Part shown: positions 7,441-15,864 of the stretch, in pieces
How the letters are laid out: each line of letters starts with the position of its first letter
Numbering within the stretch: position 1 is the stretch's first letter
Origin: Hellea sp.
GTDB lineage: Bacteria; Pseudomonadota; Alphaproteobacteria; Caulobacterales; Maricaulaceae
Assembly (NCBI GenBank): GCA_020629135.1
Contig: JAHDDX010000029.1
Location: forward strand, 1 to 32,207
Reading direction: 5' to 3'
Length of the DNA stretch: 32,207 nt
The notes under the pieces: model-generated
Database searches by the model: none
Seen by the model: the letters and a program-made list of their open reading frames with translations, nothing else
Told to the model about the DNA's origin: nothing
Translations under genes and position numbers: made by a program

Positions 7441-7512
7441 ATGTTTTCTTTAACCCAATTAATCGCTTCTTTAATTGCCCAAATGCCAATGAATTCTATT
7501 TTGTCGACATAG
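7441..7512 (+). CDS. Possible 23-residue hydrophobic small protein or leader peptide
   Basis: A short frame (24 codons with TAG stop) preceded by AAAGGA four bases before ATG, a better ribosome binding site than that of the next gene. The peptide starts MFSLTQLIASLIAQM and is hydrophobic, so it could be a membrane microprotein or a leader peptide. It ends 15 bases before the secreted-protein gene at 7528. A 7-bp inverted repeat, CAATTAA-N8-TTAATTG (7456-7477), lies inside it; it might be an operator for the divergent regulator, in which case the frame may be chance. Confidence 0.35.
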   Translation: MFSLTQLIASLIAQMPMNSILST

Positions 7513-7527
7513 ACGAGAGATCAAAAT

Positions 7528-8655
7528 ATGACTTTTCGCGTAAGACGCAAATTACAATTTAGCAGCGCTATTGTGACCAGTTTTTCTGTTTTCGGCTTAT
7601 GGGCCATGGCTCAGAATACTGTGCCTATGGATGCAACCGGTTGGATTTTATCCGGCGATATGACATTTGAAACCCATGATGGACGAACGGCTCTGAATAT
7701 GAACCGCGGGTCCGCTACATTAAATGCACCAGATATCTCGCGCGGCATTTATAATTTCGATATGTGGTTTGAGGATAAGCGTCAGTTTCCTGGTTTCGCG
7801 TTTCGCGGTGTAGATGACACTAATTTTGAAAGCTTTTACTTTCGCCCTCACCAATCCGGAAATCCAGATGCGACCCAATACACGCCAGTATATAATGGCT
7901 TATCGGCCTGGCAAATATATACAGGCGAAGGCTTCTCAAATGCCATAGAGATAAAGAAAGAGACATGGGTCCCCGTTCGACTGGAAGTCTATGAAGATAG
8001 CGCGCAAATATTTTATAATGGAAAATCCGCACTTTATATTCCTGATCTAATCCGCGAAGAGGGCGACGGATATTTCAGATTCAGGTCCTCGCGGCCGGGC
8101 GCATTTGTTTCAAACTTTTCCTATTCATCTATTCCAAATTTGGTCGATCCTGGACCTCCAACTGACACGAGCGAGGGAGACGCTGCGCCCGATCAATCGC
8201 TAGACGTAGAAAAATGGCAATATGTGACAGACTGGTCGTTGTCACCGGCCATGACCGACGTGGAAGCGATTGATCGGGCTAAGGCGGCGGATTGGACAGA
8301 CATTACATGGAAACAACCGGGCGTCGAATACAACAATTTTACCAACATCTCAAAAGTCGCGGAACTCACAGATGACCACACAAGCGTAATTGCGCGCTTT
8401 ACTCTAGAAAGTGAAAGCGAGCGCGCCCAAGCATTGGAATTCGGTTTTAGCGATGCGGTTAAAGTCTTTGTCAACAGACGACAAATTTACGCTGGATCAG
8501 ATTTATTTCGAAGTCGCGACTACCGGTTTTTAGGAACAGTTGGATTTCATGACACCGTAATTTTGCCCTTACAAAAGGGAGAAAATGATATTGTATTTGT
8601 GGTTTCGGAAAACTTCGGCGGATGGGCGGTTGGCGCTCGAATGGCTAAGGACTAA
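7528..8655 (+). CDS. Secreted protein with lectin-like and galactose-binding-like domains
   Basis: A 375-residue protein whose signal peptide likely ends at WAMAQ near residue 29. Residues about 35-200 look like a concanavalin/LamG-type jelly roll: short alternating strands with GIYNFDMWFE, GFAFRGVDD, WVPVRLEVYEDSAQIFYNG and YFRFRSSRPGAFVSNFSY, the last a usual closing strand of laminin-G-like domains. A linker rich in Pro, Asp and Glu (about 203-222) leads to a second beta domain (about 225-375) with EFGFSDAVKVFVNRRQIYAG and LPLQKGENDIVFVVSENFGGW, which resembles the galactose-binding-like folds attached to glycosidases. No catalytic motif is evident; the role may be carbohydrate or surface binding. 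The MBL gene follows after two bases. Confidence 0.65.
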   Translation: MTFRVRRKLQFSSAIVTSFSVFGLWAMAQNTVPMDATGWILSGDMTFETHDGRTALNMNRGSATLNAPDISRGIYNFDMWFEDKRQFPGFAFRGVDDTNFESFYFRPHQSGNPDATQYTPVYNGLSAWQIYTGEGFSNAIEIKKETWVPVRLEVYEDSAQIFYNGKSALYIPDLIREEGDGYFRFRSSRPGAFVSNFSYSSIPNLVDPGPPTDTSEGDAAPDQSLDVEKWQYVTDWSLSPAMTDVEAIDRAKAADWTDITWKQPGVEYNNFTNISKVAELTDDHTSVIARFTLESESERAQALEFGFSDAVKVFVNRRQIYAGSDLFRSRDYRFLGTVGFHDTVILPLQKGENDIVFVVSENFGGWAVGARMAKD

Positions 8656-8657
8656 TC

Positions 8658-9776
8658 ATGCATAACCAAAAAATTGTTTTGGCTTTATCTCTCACTCTTG
8701 GAGGCGGCGTTTTCGGAACGACCTTGGCCCATGCCAATCCGTTTGAATTTGAATTCGAAAAACTGGCTCCAGGCGTTTGGACGGCGATCAGGCCCGACAG
8801 CTCCCGTTTTCCGGTCATGGGGAATGCAACATTTGTGATCGGCGAAACGGGCGTTCTGGTCTTTGACGGCGGCGGGGTTCCCGGCATGGCGGATCAGGTA
8901 ATTGAAAAAATCAAGTCGCTCACTGATCTGCCTGTCTCCCACGTCGTCATTAGTCACTGGCACGGGGATCATAATTTTGGCGTCTTCCGCTTTGAGGAAG
9001 AATATGACCAGGTCACCTATATTGCGCATGAATTTACGACACGAGCCATGGACAGTCACAAAATCGATTACATCCTGAACTATCCTACATTTGTCGAAAA
9101 ACGACTGCCTGCCTTCAAAGAACAAGTCGAGAGCGGAAAAAATTCTGACGGCTCTGATCTCAGCGACGGAGACCGCGCCTATTACCAACGTATGATCGAT
9201 GATGCGCCTTTGATTGATAAAGAATACAAGGCCGTCCGTTTGGTAGAACCCGATATATCCATTGACGGAAATCTTACCCTTCATCTGGGCGACCGCCAGG
9301 TCGAAATTCACTCCATCGGACACGGCAATACCGAAGGCGACCTAATCATGTGGCTGCCAGACGAGCGGATCGTTGCTGCGGGCGACCTTATCGTCGCGCC
9401 GTCGCCTTATGCGTTTAATGTACCACCGCGGGCTTGGGCTCAGACCCTTAAAAATCTGAACGCGCTTGATTATAAATACCTGGTGCCGGGCCACGGCAAA
9501 GTCCAAATCAATACAGATTTGGTCGACCTGACCATCAAAGCCGCAGAGTCTATCGCCAATCAACGCGATGCATTGATTGCAGAGGGCCTCGAAATTGAGG
9601 CGGTTGAAAAACAATTGTCACTATCCGATTTTGAACAAGCTTATACGGGCGGAGATCCCGCCTTAAAAATCACCTATGATCAATGGTTTGCCGGCCCTTT
9701 AATTAAAGCCGCTATGAAAGAAATGACCGGTGAACCCATGGTTGCGTTAAAACCAAGGGCTAAGACCGAACCTTAG
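8658..9776 (+). CDS. Exported MBL-fold metallo-hydrolase
   Basis: A 372-residue protein with a signal peptide (cleavage near LAHA, about residue 26). The metallo-beta-lactamase zinc motif is HWHGDH at about residues 96-101. Further ligands are His in SIGHGNTEGD, Asp in VAAGDLIV and His in LVPGHGK, so both metal sites look complete. The overall pattern (NATFVIGETGVLVFDGGG before the first motif) is that of the broad exported MBL-fold hydrolase group that includes class B3-like enzymes and quinoprotein-associated hydrolases. Substrate unknown. It is co-transcribed with the secreted lectin-like protein (two-base gap), probably under the regulator at 6587-7381. A role on an extracellular or periplasmic polymer or lactone is inference. 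Confidence 0.88.
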   Translation: MHNQKIVLALSLTLGGGVFGTTLAHANPFEFEFEKLAPGVWTAIRPDSSRFPVMGNATFVIGETGVLVFDGGGVPGMADQVIEKIKSLTDLPVSHVVISHWHGDHNFGVFRFEEEYDQVTYIAHEFTTRAMDSHKIDYILNYPTFVEKRLPAFKEQVESGKNSDGSDLSDGDRAYYQRMIDDAPLIDKEYKAVRLVEPDISIDGNLTLHLGDRQVEIHSIGHGNTEGDLIMWLPDERIVAAGDLIVAPSPYAFNVPPRAWAQTLKNLNALDYKYLVPGHGKVQINTDLVDLTIKAAESIANQRDALIAEGLEIEAVEKQLSLSDFEQAYTGGDPALKITYDQWFAGPLIKAAMKEMTGEPMVALKPRAKTEP

Positions 9777-9799
9777 TTCGCTTTTATCAGAAACCCAAG

Positions 9800-11611
9800 C
9801 TACAAATGATACTCCATTTCAGCATCAAAAGCATTTCCGCAAATGGTTTGAATGGCCTGGTGCTGAGTCAAAAACACATCACCCGTCAAATCATCTAGGA
9901 AATGCGACCGCTTGAGCTTGTCCATCACCGGCCCTTTGACCTCGGAGAGGTGAAATTTTATCCCGGCCAAATGAAGACGTTCATTGATCGCTTCCAGGCT
10001 TTCAAGCGCACTAAGGTCGACATCATTAACCGCCGGGCACATTAAAATCACATGTTCAATAGTTTTGGATTGGAGTGCTTTCTCATAGATAACGTCTTCA
10101 AGATATCTGGCATTGGCGAAATAAAGGCTTTCATCCATGCGCAAAGTCACAATTCTAGGGCTGGTAATAACGTTATGTCGGTCCACATTTCTGAAATGTT
10201 CCGTGTCCCGGACCTGGCCGACAATAGCGTAATGAGGCCTTGAGGATCGCAATAAAAAGAGCGCTATTGATAAGATTACACCTGCAAATACACCGGCCTC
10301 AACCCCGATAAATAATGTCACCAAGATCGTAATCATCATGGCGGCAAAATCGGTTTTAGAAAATGACCAGGCCTGTTTGATGGCGCCCAGATCGACCAAA
10401 GATAAAACAGCCACAATAATCGTCGCCGCCAAAGTGGCGATGGGAAGAAAATAAAGGAAGGGTGTCAAAAACAGGGTTGCCAGCGCAATCCCGATGGCCG
10501 TCATACCGCCTGCGGCTGGTGTCTCCGCCCCCGCATCGAAATTCACGGCAGACCGAGCAAACCCACCTGTAACCGGATAACCGCCCGAAAATGCGGCTGC
10601 AATATTCGCCGCCCCCAAACCAATGAGCTCCTGGTCAGGATCAATACGTTGACGTTTTTTCGCGGCCAATGTCTGCGCAACCGAGACACTTTCAACAAAA
10701 CCAATAATAGCGATAATTAAAGAAGACCCGAGCAAACTCATCCAAAGAGCGGCATCAAATTCGGGTATGGCCAATGGGGGCAGGCCTTTGGGAATATCCC
10801 CCACAACCTTTACACCTTGATCAGCAAGCCCCAAGGCGACAACATATATTATGGCGACAATGACAGCTATAACAGGCCCGATGCGGGCTATGATAGCTGC
10901 ACTGCGTTCTTTCAGGCCACGGCTAATCAGAAAAGATTTGGCATAGGTTCGAACCCAAAACAAAAACACGATCGATACAAGGCCAATGATCAATGTCTGA
11001 TTATTCAAATTGGATATTTTTGAAAATAGGGAGCGCAACATTTCCACCAGATTGTGTCCAGTCGCGGATACGCCCAATATGTGTTTGAACTGACTTACCG
11101 CAATTAATATTCCTGATGCGGTAATAAATCCTGAGATCACGGGGTGACTTAGAAAGTTAGCAATAAATCCTGCGCGCAATAATCCCAAAACGAGCAACAT
11201 AACTCCGGAAATCAAAGCGAGTAGAAGCGCGATTGTGATATATTCAGCGCTGCCCTGCCCGGCAAAGCGGCTGGCAGCAGCGGCCGTCATCAATGAAATC
11301 ACGGCAACTGGCCCAACCGCCAAAGCACGGCTTGTTCCAAAAACAGCATATCCTATGAGCGGCAATATACTCGCGTACAGACCGACCTGTGGCGGCAATC
11401 CGGCCAACAAAGCATAAGCCAGAGATTGCGGGATCAACATGATCGTCACAATGATGGCCGCAATCAAATCATTGGTGAAGATGCGCCCGTTATATTGAGT
11501 GGCCCAATCCAGAATTGGCAGATATTTTTTTAATGAAGAAATAAGATGTCCTGTCGCCCTGTAATGGTTCCGTGACTTACGGCTAATCTTTAGATGCCAG
11601 ATAGGGTTCAA
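9800..11611 (-). CDS. SulP family anion permease with STAS domain
   Basis: Inner-membrane transporter of the SulP/SLC26 family (sulfate, bicarbonate or other anions). It shows the family signature AAIIVTIMLIPQSLAYALLAGLPPQVGLYA, about 10-12 membrane helices, the motif GLGAANIAAAFSGGYPVTGGFARSAVN, and a C-terminal cytoplasmic STAS domain (last 120 residues, MCPAVNDVDLSALESLEAIN). The start is a puzzle. The frame is open up to 11752, but no ATG or GTG lies between the upstream gene's stop (11583) and the conserved core. The listed start is TTG at 11609-11611, overlapping the upstream gene by 29 nt and lacking a good ribosome binding site. A rare ATT at 11540-11542 has CAGGA six bases upstream. 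Third gene of the sulfur-linked minus-strand operon; sulfite or sulfate export or uptake is plausible. Confidence 0.85.
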   Translation of the reverse strand: MNPIWHLKISRKSRNHYRATGHLISSLKKYLPILDWATQYNGRIFTNDLIAAIIVTIMLIPQSLAYALLAGLPPQVGLYASILPLIGYAVFGTSRALAVGPVAVISLMTAAAASRFAGQGSAEYITIALLLALISGVMLLVLGLLRAGFIANFLSHPVISGFITASGILIAVSQFKHILGVSATGHNLVEMLRSLFSKISNLNNQTLIIGLVSIVFLFWVRTYAKSFLISRGLKERSAAIIARIGPVIAVIVAIIYVVALGLADQGVKVVGDIPKGLPPLAIPEFDAALWMSLLGSSLIIAIIGFVESVSVAQTLAAKKRQRIDPDQELIGLGAANIAAAFSGGYPVTGGFARSAVNFDAGAETPAAGGMTAIGIALATLFLTPFLYFLPIATLAATIIVAVLSLVDLGAIKQAWSFSKTDFAAMMITILVTLFIGVEAGVFAGVILSIALFLLRSSRPHYAIVGQVRDTEHFRNVDRHNVITSPRIVTLRMDESLYFANARYLEDVIYEKALQSKTIEHVILMCPAVNDVDLSALESLEAINERLHLAGIKFHLSEVKGPVMDKLKRSHFLDDLTGDVFLTQHQAIQTICGNAFDAEMEYHL

Positions 11612-12002
11612 GATGGGACAGGTTATATCCAGCAGAGGCTGCCCGTTCCAATATCTCTGACGACGGCATATGACCCGCCTGCGACAAAGCCCAAACATTC
11701 GTGGAACGCGTACCCGAACGACAAAAAGCCAATACGGGCCCATCTGCCTCATTCAAGGCCTCAATAAAAGCCTCTACTGTGTCCATATTCAATTGCCCCC
11801 CAATTACAGGGAGATAGAAATAAATCATGCCGAGCGCTTTGGCGGCTCGCTCCAGGTCAACTGACTTTGGCTGACCTATCATTTCGCCATCCGGGCGATT
11901 ATTAATCAGAACGCGGATACCTTGTTCATAGGCTTCACGGATTAGCTCATCATCAATCTGCCCAAAAACGAACATTGAATCGGTAAGAGATTTAAAAGTC
12001 AT
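11583..12002 (-). CDS. DSP-type phosphatase / TIGR01244-like sulfurtransferase (Blh N-terminal-domain homologue)
   Basis: A 139-residue protein with the cysteine-phosphatase/rhodanese-like loop FCRSGTRS (CxxxxxR, Cys near residue 93) and the preceding block DELIREAYEQGIRVLINNRPDGE typical of the DUF442/TIGR01244 family. In the BigR-regulated protein Blh of plant-associated alphaproteobacteria this domain is fused to an ETHE1-like dioxygenase and takes part in hydrogen sulfide detoxification as a sulfurtransferase. Here the dioxygenase is the separate upstream gene, nine bases away, so the two would act together on persulfides. The downstream SulP gene overlaps or abuts this one. Confidence 0.88.
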   Translation of the reverse strand: MTFKSLTDSMFVFGQIDDELIREAYEQGIRVLINNRPDGEMIGQPKSVDLERAAKALGMIYFYLPVIGGQLNMDTVEAFIEALNEADGPVLAFCRSGTRSTNVWALSQAGHMPSSEILERAASAGYNLSHLEPYLASKD

Positions 12003-12011
12003 AATAATTAA

Positions 12012-12878
12012 TCAAACCGCATTAATTGGAATTTTCAGATATCGAATGCCATTGTCTTCAGGCTCAGGAAGGTCGCCTGCCCGCATATTCACTTGAATAG
12101 ACGGCAGGATCAGATTGGGCATTGATAATGTTTCATCCCGGGCATTGCGCAAAGCAATAAAATCCTCACGAGAGGTCATGTGATTGACATGGATGTTGCC
12201 TTGTTTCTGAGCGCCAATGGTTGTTTCCCAGACATATTCATCCCGACCCGGAGCTTTATAATCATGACACAAAAACACCCGCGTTTCATCAGACAAGGTA
12301 TAAAGTCTTTGAATTGAATCATATAATGTGCCCGCATCGCCACCCGGGAAATCACACCGTGCCGTTCCATAATCCGGCATAAACAGCGTATCCCCAACAA
12401 AGACCGAATCTCCAATTAAAAATGCGATACAGGCTGATGTATGACCTGGAACATACCAGACCTGAACCGGCAAATGGCCAATTTCAAAGCTGTCATTATC
12501 CGAGAAAAGTCTGTCAAACTGACTGCCGTCCCTTGCAAAGCTTTCGCCTTCATTAAACACCGATCCAAATACTTTCTGGACATCATCAATATGATCACCG
12601 ATTGCGATCTGGCCATTGGTTTTCGACTTCAGATATGGGGCGGCGGATAAGTGATCAGCATGAGCGTGAGTTTCTAGTATCCATTCAACCTTCAAATCAT
12701 TACGCCGAACGAATTCTAAAATGCTATCAACAGAGTCCGTCGCGGTACGCCCCGAACTGGCGCAATAATCCAATACGCTGTCGATGATTGCGCAGGATTT
12801 TGAATTCGGATCAACAACCACATGGCTAACCGTGAAGGTTTTTTCGTCAAAAAACGATGTCACGTTTGGGCGGATCAT
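12012..12878 (-). CDS. ETHE1-like persulfide dioxygenase (MBL fold)
   Basis: A 288-residue MBL-fold protein. The metal motif is THAHADHLSAAPYL (HxHxDH), with VPGHTSA, VGDTLFMPDYGTARCDFPGG and CHDYKAPGRDE supplying the remaining ligands. GTARCDFPGG is characteristic of persulfide dioxygenases (ETHE1, Blh), which oxidise glutathione persulfide to sulfite with a mononuclear iron. The open frame starts at 12911, but ATG at 12876-12878 has AAGGAA nine bases upstream and matches the family's N-terminus. First gene of the minus-strand operon with the sulfurtransferase and SulP permease; divergent from the YeeE/YedE pair. Probably cytosolic. Confidence 0.9.
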   Translation of the reverse strand: MIRPNVTSFFDEKTFTVSHVVVDPNSKSCAIIDSVLDYCASSGRTATDSVDSILEFVRRNDLKVEWILETHAHADHLSAAPYLKSKTNGQIAIGDHIDDVQKVFGSVFNEGESFARDGSQFDRLFSDNDSFEIGHLPVQVWYVPGHTSACIAFLIGDSVFVGDTLFMPDYGTARCDFPGGDAGTLYDSIQRLYTLSDETRVFLCHDYKAPGRDEYVWETTIGAQKQGNIHVNHMTSREDFIALRNARDETLSMPNLILPSIQVNMRAGDLPEPEDNGIRYLKIPINAV

Positions 12879-13032
12879 AGCGCAATTCCTTTTCATCCAG
12901 TTTAGGTTCATTATTGTGCAAATTCAAAGATAAAAGACTGAAAGAATTCGAAAAGAAAATTCAGGACTTAGCTCTTGCAACCCGTCAAGTTTCACGACAG
13001 GTTTCGCTCAATTTTGACACATCAGGAATGTT
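12879..13032. promoter_or_regulatory. Divergent promoter region of the sulfur module
   Basis: This 154-bp gap must hold promoters for both arms of the sulfur module. An imperfect inverted element lies around 12940-12966, with CTGAA and TTCAG as outer arms and AATTC repeats inside. In related bacteria such genes are controlled by an ArsR-type persulfide sensor (BigR/SqrR). No such regulator is encoded in this window, so the assignment is inference. A ribosome binding site, AGGA, lies six bases before the ATG at 13033. Confidence 0.35.
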
Positions 13033-13461
13033 ATGACTGAATTCACGCCCCTTTCCGCGACAATAGGTGGAGTTTTAATCGGAATTTCAGCCGTGTGGAT
13101 GATGGCCTCTGTTGGTCGCATTGCGGGGATCAGTGGCATAATCAGCGGCGGCATTGCTGGCGCTAAAGGTGATATGGCGTGGCGAGTAACTTTTATTTTG
13201 GGCTTGCTGGCCGGCCCTTTTTTAGCGGGCCTGGCGCGCCCTGAATTGCTAAAGGCGTCTTTCCCAACCGAAGGTATTTATCTGATTTTGGCGGGAATTC
13301 TTGTCGGATGGGGGACCAGTCTCGGTAGCGGATGCACAAGCGGTCACGGGGTTTGCGGCATAGCCCGATTTTCAGCCCGCTCCATCATTGCAACCCTGAC
13401 CTTCATGGCGACTGGCATCCTGACCGTCTTTTGTATGCGTTATTTTGGAGTAATCGTATGA
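13033..13461 (+). CDS. YeeE/YedE family sulfur transporter, first half
   Basis: A 142-residue membrane protein with about four hydrophobic helices and the family motif GSGCTSGHGVCGIARFSARS near residues 97-116, whose cysteines are conserved in sulfur-compound (thiosulfate, persulfide) transporters of the YeeE/YedE (PF04143) family. Full-length YeeE is about 350 residues; in many alphaproteobacteria it is split in two half-size genes, as here. The stop overlaps the next ATG by four bases, so the halves are made together and probably form one channel. Its position opposite the persulfide dioxygenase supports a role in moving reduced sulfur species across the inner membrane. Confidence 0.9.
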   Translation: MTEFTPLSATIGGVLIGISAVWMMASVGRIAGISGIISGGIAGAKGDMAWRVTFILGLLAGPFLAGLARPELLKASFPTEGIYLILAGILVGWGTSLGSGCTSGHGVCGIARFSARSIIATLTFMATGILTVFCMRYFGVIV

Positions 13462-13877
13462 GAATTCCAATTGCAACATTTATTGCCGGACTATTATTCG
13501 GTGTCGGTCTGACCATTTCGGAAATGACCAACCCGGCCAAAGTCATGGCCTTTCTGGATATTTTCCGGTTCTGGGATCCCAGCCTGGCCTTTGTCATGGG
13601 CGGCGCGCTGATCACAACATTCATTGGATATCAGTGGGTATTACGCAAGGACGGCCCTTTATTTGCGGAAAAATTCCGCTTGCCAACAAAACAGGACGTG
13701 GATGGACGTCTGATCGGTGGAGCCGCTTTGTTCGGGATCGGTTGGGGCATGGTCGGACTTTGCCCAGGGCCCGCCATCGCGAACCTCTCTTTTGCCGGCA
13801 ATAACGGACTGATCTTTGTGCTGTCTATGTTAGCTACCATGGCCGCCTTTAAATTTTTAAACCGCGAAAAAGTTTAG
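13458..13877 (+). CDS. YeeE/YedE family sulfur transporter, second half (DUF6691-type)
   Basis: A 139-residue membrane protein beginning MRIPIATFIAGLLFGVGLTI, with the conserved SEMTNPAKVMAFLDIFRFWDPSLAFVMGGA and, near the end, GIGWGMVGLCPGPAIANLSF. The last block, with its Cys-Pro-Gly-Pro, mirrors the cysteine motif of the first half. Four hydrophobic segments are visible. The frame is open upstream to 13332, but the ATG at 13458 overlaps the first half's stop (ATGA) and gives the family's normal N-terminus. It probably pairs with the 13033 product. The ccm operon starts 58 bp further on with no clear terminator between. Confidence 0.9.
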   Translation: MRIPIATFIAGLLFGVGLTISEMTNPAKVMAFLDIFRFWDPSLAFVMGGALITTFIGYQWVLRKDGPLFAEKFRLPTKQDVDGRLIGGAALFGIGWGMVGLCPGPAIANLSFAGNNGLIFVLSMLATMAAFKFLNREKV

Positions 13878-13935
13878 AACGCCCCCACAAAATGCCGCGC
13901 TTGTCAGCCATCGCGACGCGGCTTAAGAACACCTC

Positions 13936-15864
13936 ATGCTCGCCGAATTTGGACAAATCTGCCTGGTGCTCGCGACCCTTGTCGCCATTGTTCAGTTTGC
14001 GCTTCCTATCTATGGCGCCCATCACCGAAATATAGGCCTCATGCGCCTTGCAAATCGCGCTGCCGGGCTACAGTTCATACTGATTGCCGCCGCCTTTGTG
14101 GCCCTTACCCTATTATTCTTGCATTCGGATTTCAGCGTGAAGCTGGTCGCCAGTCATTCACATACAGATAAGCCTTTGATTTATAAAATCAGCGGGGTCT
14201 GGGGAAATCACGAGGGGTCAATTTTATTGTGGGTTTTAATCCTCGCGCTCTATGGTGCATTGGTCCCAATTTTTGGCAAAGCTCTGCCTCTGACTCTCCG
14301 CTCGCGGGCTTTGGCTATTCAGGGACTTTTGGCGGTCGGGTTTTTAATGTTTATCCTTCTGACGTCTAATCCGTTTGAGCGGCTCAATCCGGTGCCGATA
14401 AATGGCCAGGGATTAAATCCTTTATTACAGGACCCAGGCCTCGCCATTCACCCACCTTTTTTATATCTGGGCTATGTCGGGTTTTCTCTCGCCTTTTCCT
14501 TTGCCTTGGCCGCCTTAATCGAAGGCCGTGTCGATGCCGTCTGGGCCCGTTGGCTGCGTCCCTGGGTCTTACTGGCCTGGAGTTTTCTAACGATCGGTAT
14601 AACGATTGGCAGTTTCTGGGCCTATTACGAACTCGGCTGGGGCGGCTGGTGGATGTGGGATCCAGTTGAAAACGTTTCCTTTATGCCTTGGCTTGTCGGA
14701 ACCGCACTTTTGCATTCTATCATGGTGCTTGGCACGCGACACAGCCTCGCCAATTGGACAATCCTTTTGGCAATTGCCGCATTTTCATTCTCCCTGGTCG
14801 GGACGTTTATCGTGCGCTCTGGGGTGCTTGTCAGTGTGCATGCCTTTGCGGTTGATCCGGCCCGCGGTGTGGCGATCCTGATCCTGCTCGGGCTGGCGAC
14901 AGGCGGCGGCCTGGCGCTTTATGCTTTGCGGGCGGCTTCACTCGAGGTTGGGCCATCTATTCCAATGATATCGCGCGGCGGCGCGTTGATCGCAAATAAT
15001 GTCTTATTGATCACGGCAACCGCAACCGTTTTCCTCGGCACCTTTTATCCACTTTTCATAGATATGATTTCGGCTGAAAAAATCACAGTTGGCGCACCTT
15101 ATTTTAACCTGACTTTTGGACCGCTTATGCTTTTGCTGATCGGGTTTATGGGAGTTGGCCCCGTATTAAAATGGCGTCGCGATGACCTGTCACGGATTCG
15201 CGGGTTTTTAATTCGCTCGGTTCTGCTCATCCTGGTTATCGCAGTATTGAACTATCTATTTGGTAAAGCCCTATGGGGCGCGATGGGTTTTGGGCTCGCA
15301 ACATTTCTGATCTATGCAACTTTATCAGCGCTTAATCGGAAATCTTCCGGCCAGTGGCAGCGCCTTAAACGTTTACCCGCTTCAGATTGGGGCTTTGCCC
15401 TGGCTCATTTGGGGCTCGCCATTACCACACTTGGCATTACGTCTATGGGGCTGTGGTCAACCGATGACGTCCAGCGTCTTAAAGTCGGAGAACAAATAAA
15501 CCTCGCCGGATATAGTTTCACATTAGAAGAGGTTACGCCCGGACAGACGCAAAATTATCAATATCTCGCCGCAGATATTGCCGTGACCAATAAATCTGGG
15601 GCAACGACAACTTTAATATCAGAACGCCGATTTTACCCGGTCCGAAATATGGTCACGACTGAGGCCGGATTTCGCCTGGCCCCCGGTAAAACAATTTTTG
15701 CGGCTATTGGCGAGGGCGACCCGGATCAAGGCTGGGTGACCCGCGTATATGCGCACCCTCAAGTTATCTGGATTTGGATTGGCGCACTTTTAATGGCTCT
15801 AGCCGGATTTGTTTCATTATTTGACCGACGGCTCCGTTTTCAAAGAGGTCACAATGAAACTTAA
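13936..15864 (+). CDS. ccmF: Cytochrome c maturation haem lyase CcmF
   Basis: A 642-residue polytopic inner-membrane protein, normal length for CcmF. It carries the conserved WGNHEGSILLW near residue 92 and the tryptophan-rich haem-handling WWD domain (WAYYELGWGGWWMWDPVENVSFMPWL, residues about 226-251). A periplasmic loop precedes the last helix at the C-terminus. CcmF takes haem from holo-CcmE and attaches it to the CxxCH motifs of apocytochrome c with CcmH and CcmI (System I). ccmABCD and ccmE are not adjacent and must lie elsewhere. It overlaps ccmG by 11 bases, so ccmFGHI form one operon. Confidence 0.97.
   Translation: MLAEFGQICLVLATLVAIVQFALPIYGAHHRNIGLMRLANRAAGLQFILIAAAFVALTLLFLHSDFSVKLVASHSHTDKPLIYKISGVWGNHEGSILLWVLILALYGALVPIFGKALPLTLRSRALAIQGLLAVGFLMFILLTSNPFERLNPVPINGQGLNPLLQDPGLAIHPPFLYLGYVGFSLAFSFALAALIEGRVDAVWARWLRPWVLLAWSFLTIGITIGSFWAYYELGWGGWWMWDPVENVSFMPWLVGTALLHSIMVLGTRHSLANWTILLAIAAFSFSLVGTFIVRSGVLVSVHAFAVDPARGVAILILLGLATGGGLALYALRAASLEVGPSIPMISRGGALIANNVLLITATATVFLGTFYPLFIDMISAEKITVGAPYFNLTFGPLMLLLIGFMGVGPVLKWRRDDLSRIRGFLIRSVLLILVIAVLNYLFGKALWGAMGFGLATFLIYATLSALNRKSSGQWQRLKRLPASDWGFALAHLGLAITTLGITSMGLWSTDDVQRLKVGEQINLAGYSFTLEEVTPGQTQNYQYLAADIAVTNKSGATTTLISERRFYPVRNMVTTEAGFRLAPGKTIFAAIGEGDPDQGWVTRVYAHPQVIWIWIGALLMALAGFVSLFDRRLRFQRGHNET

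Noticed and set aside
7459-7474. CtrA box upstream of 7528
   Set aside because: TTAA to TTAA spacing is eight, not the seven bases that CtrA needs.
8658-9776. AHL lactonase acting with the quorum-sensing cassette
   Set aside because: The protein is exported and 12 kb away with its own regulator; the HxHxDH motif alone does not show lactonase activity.
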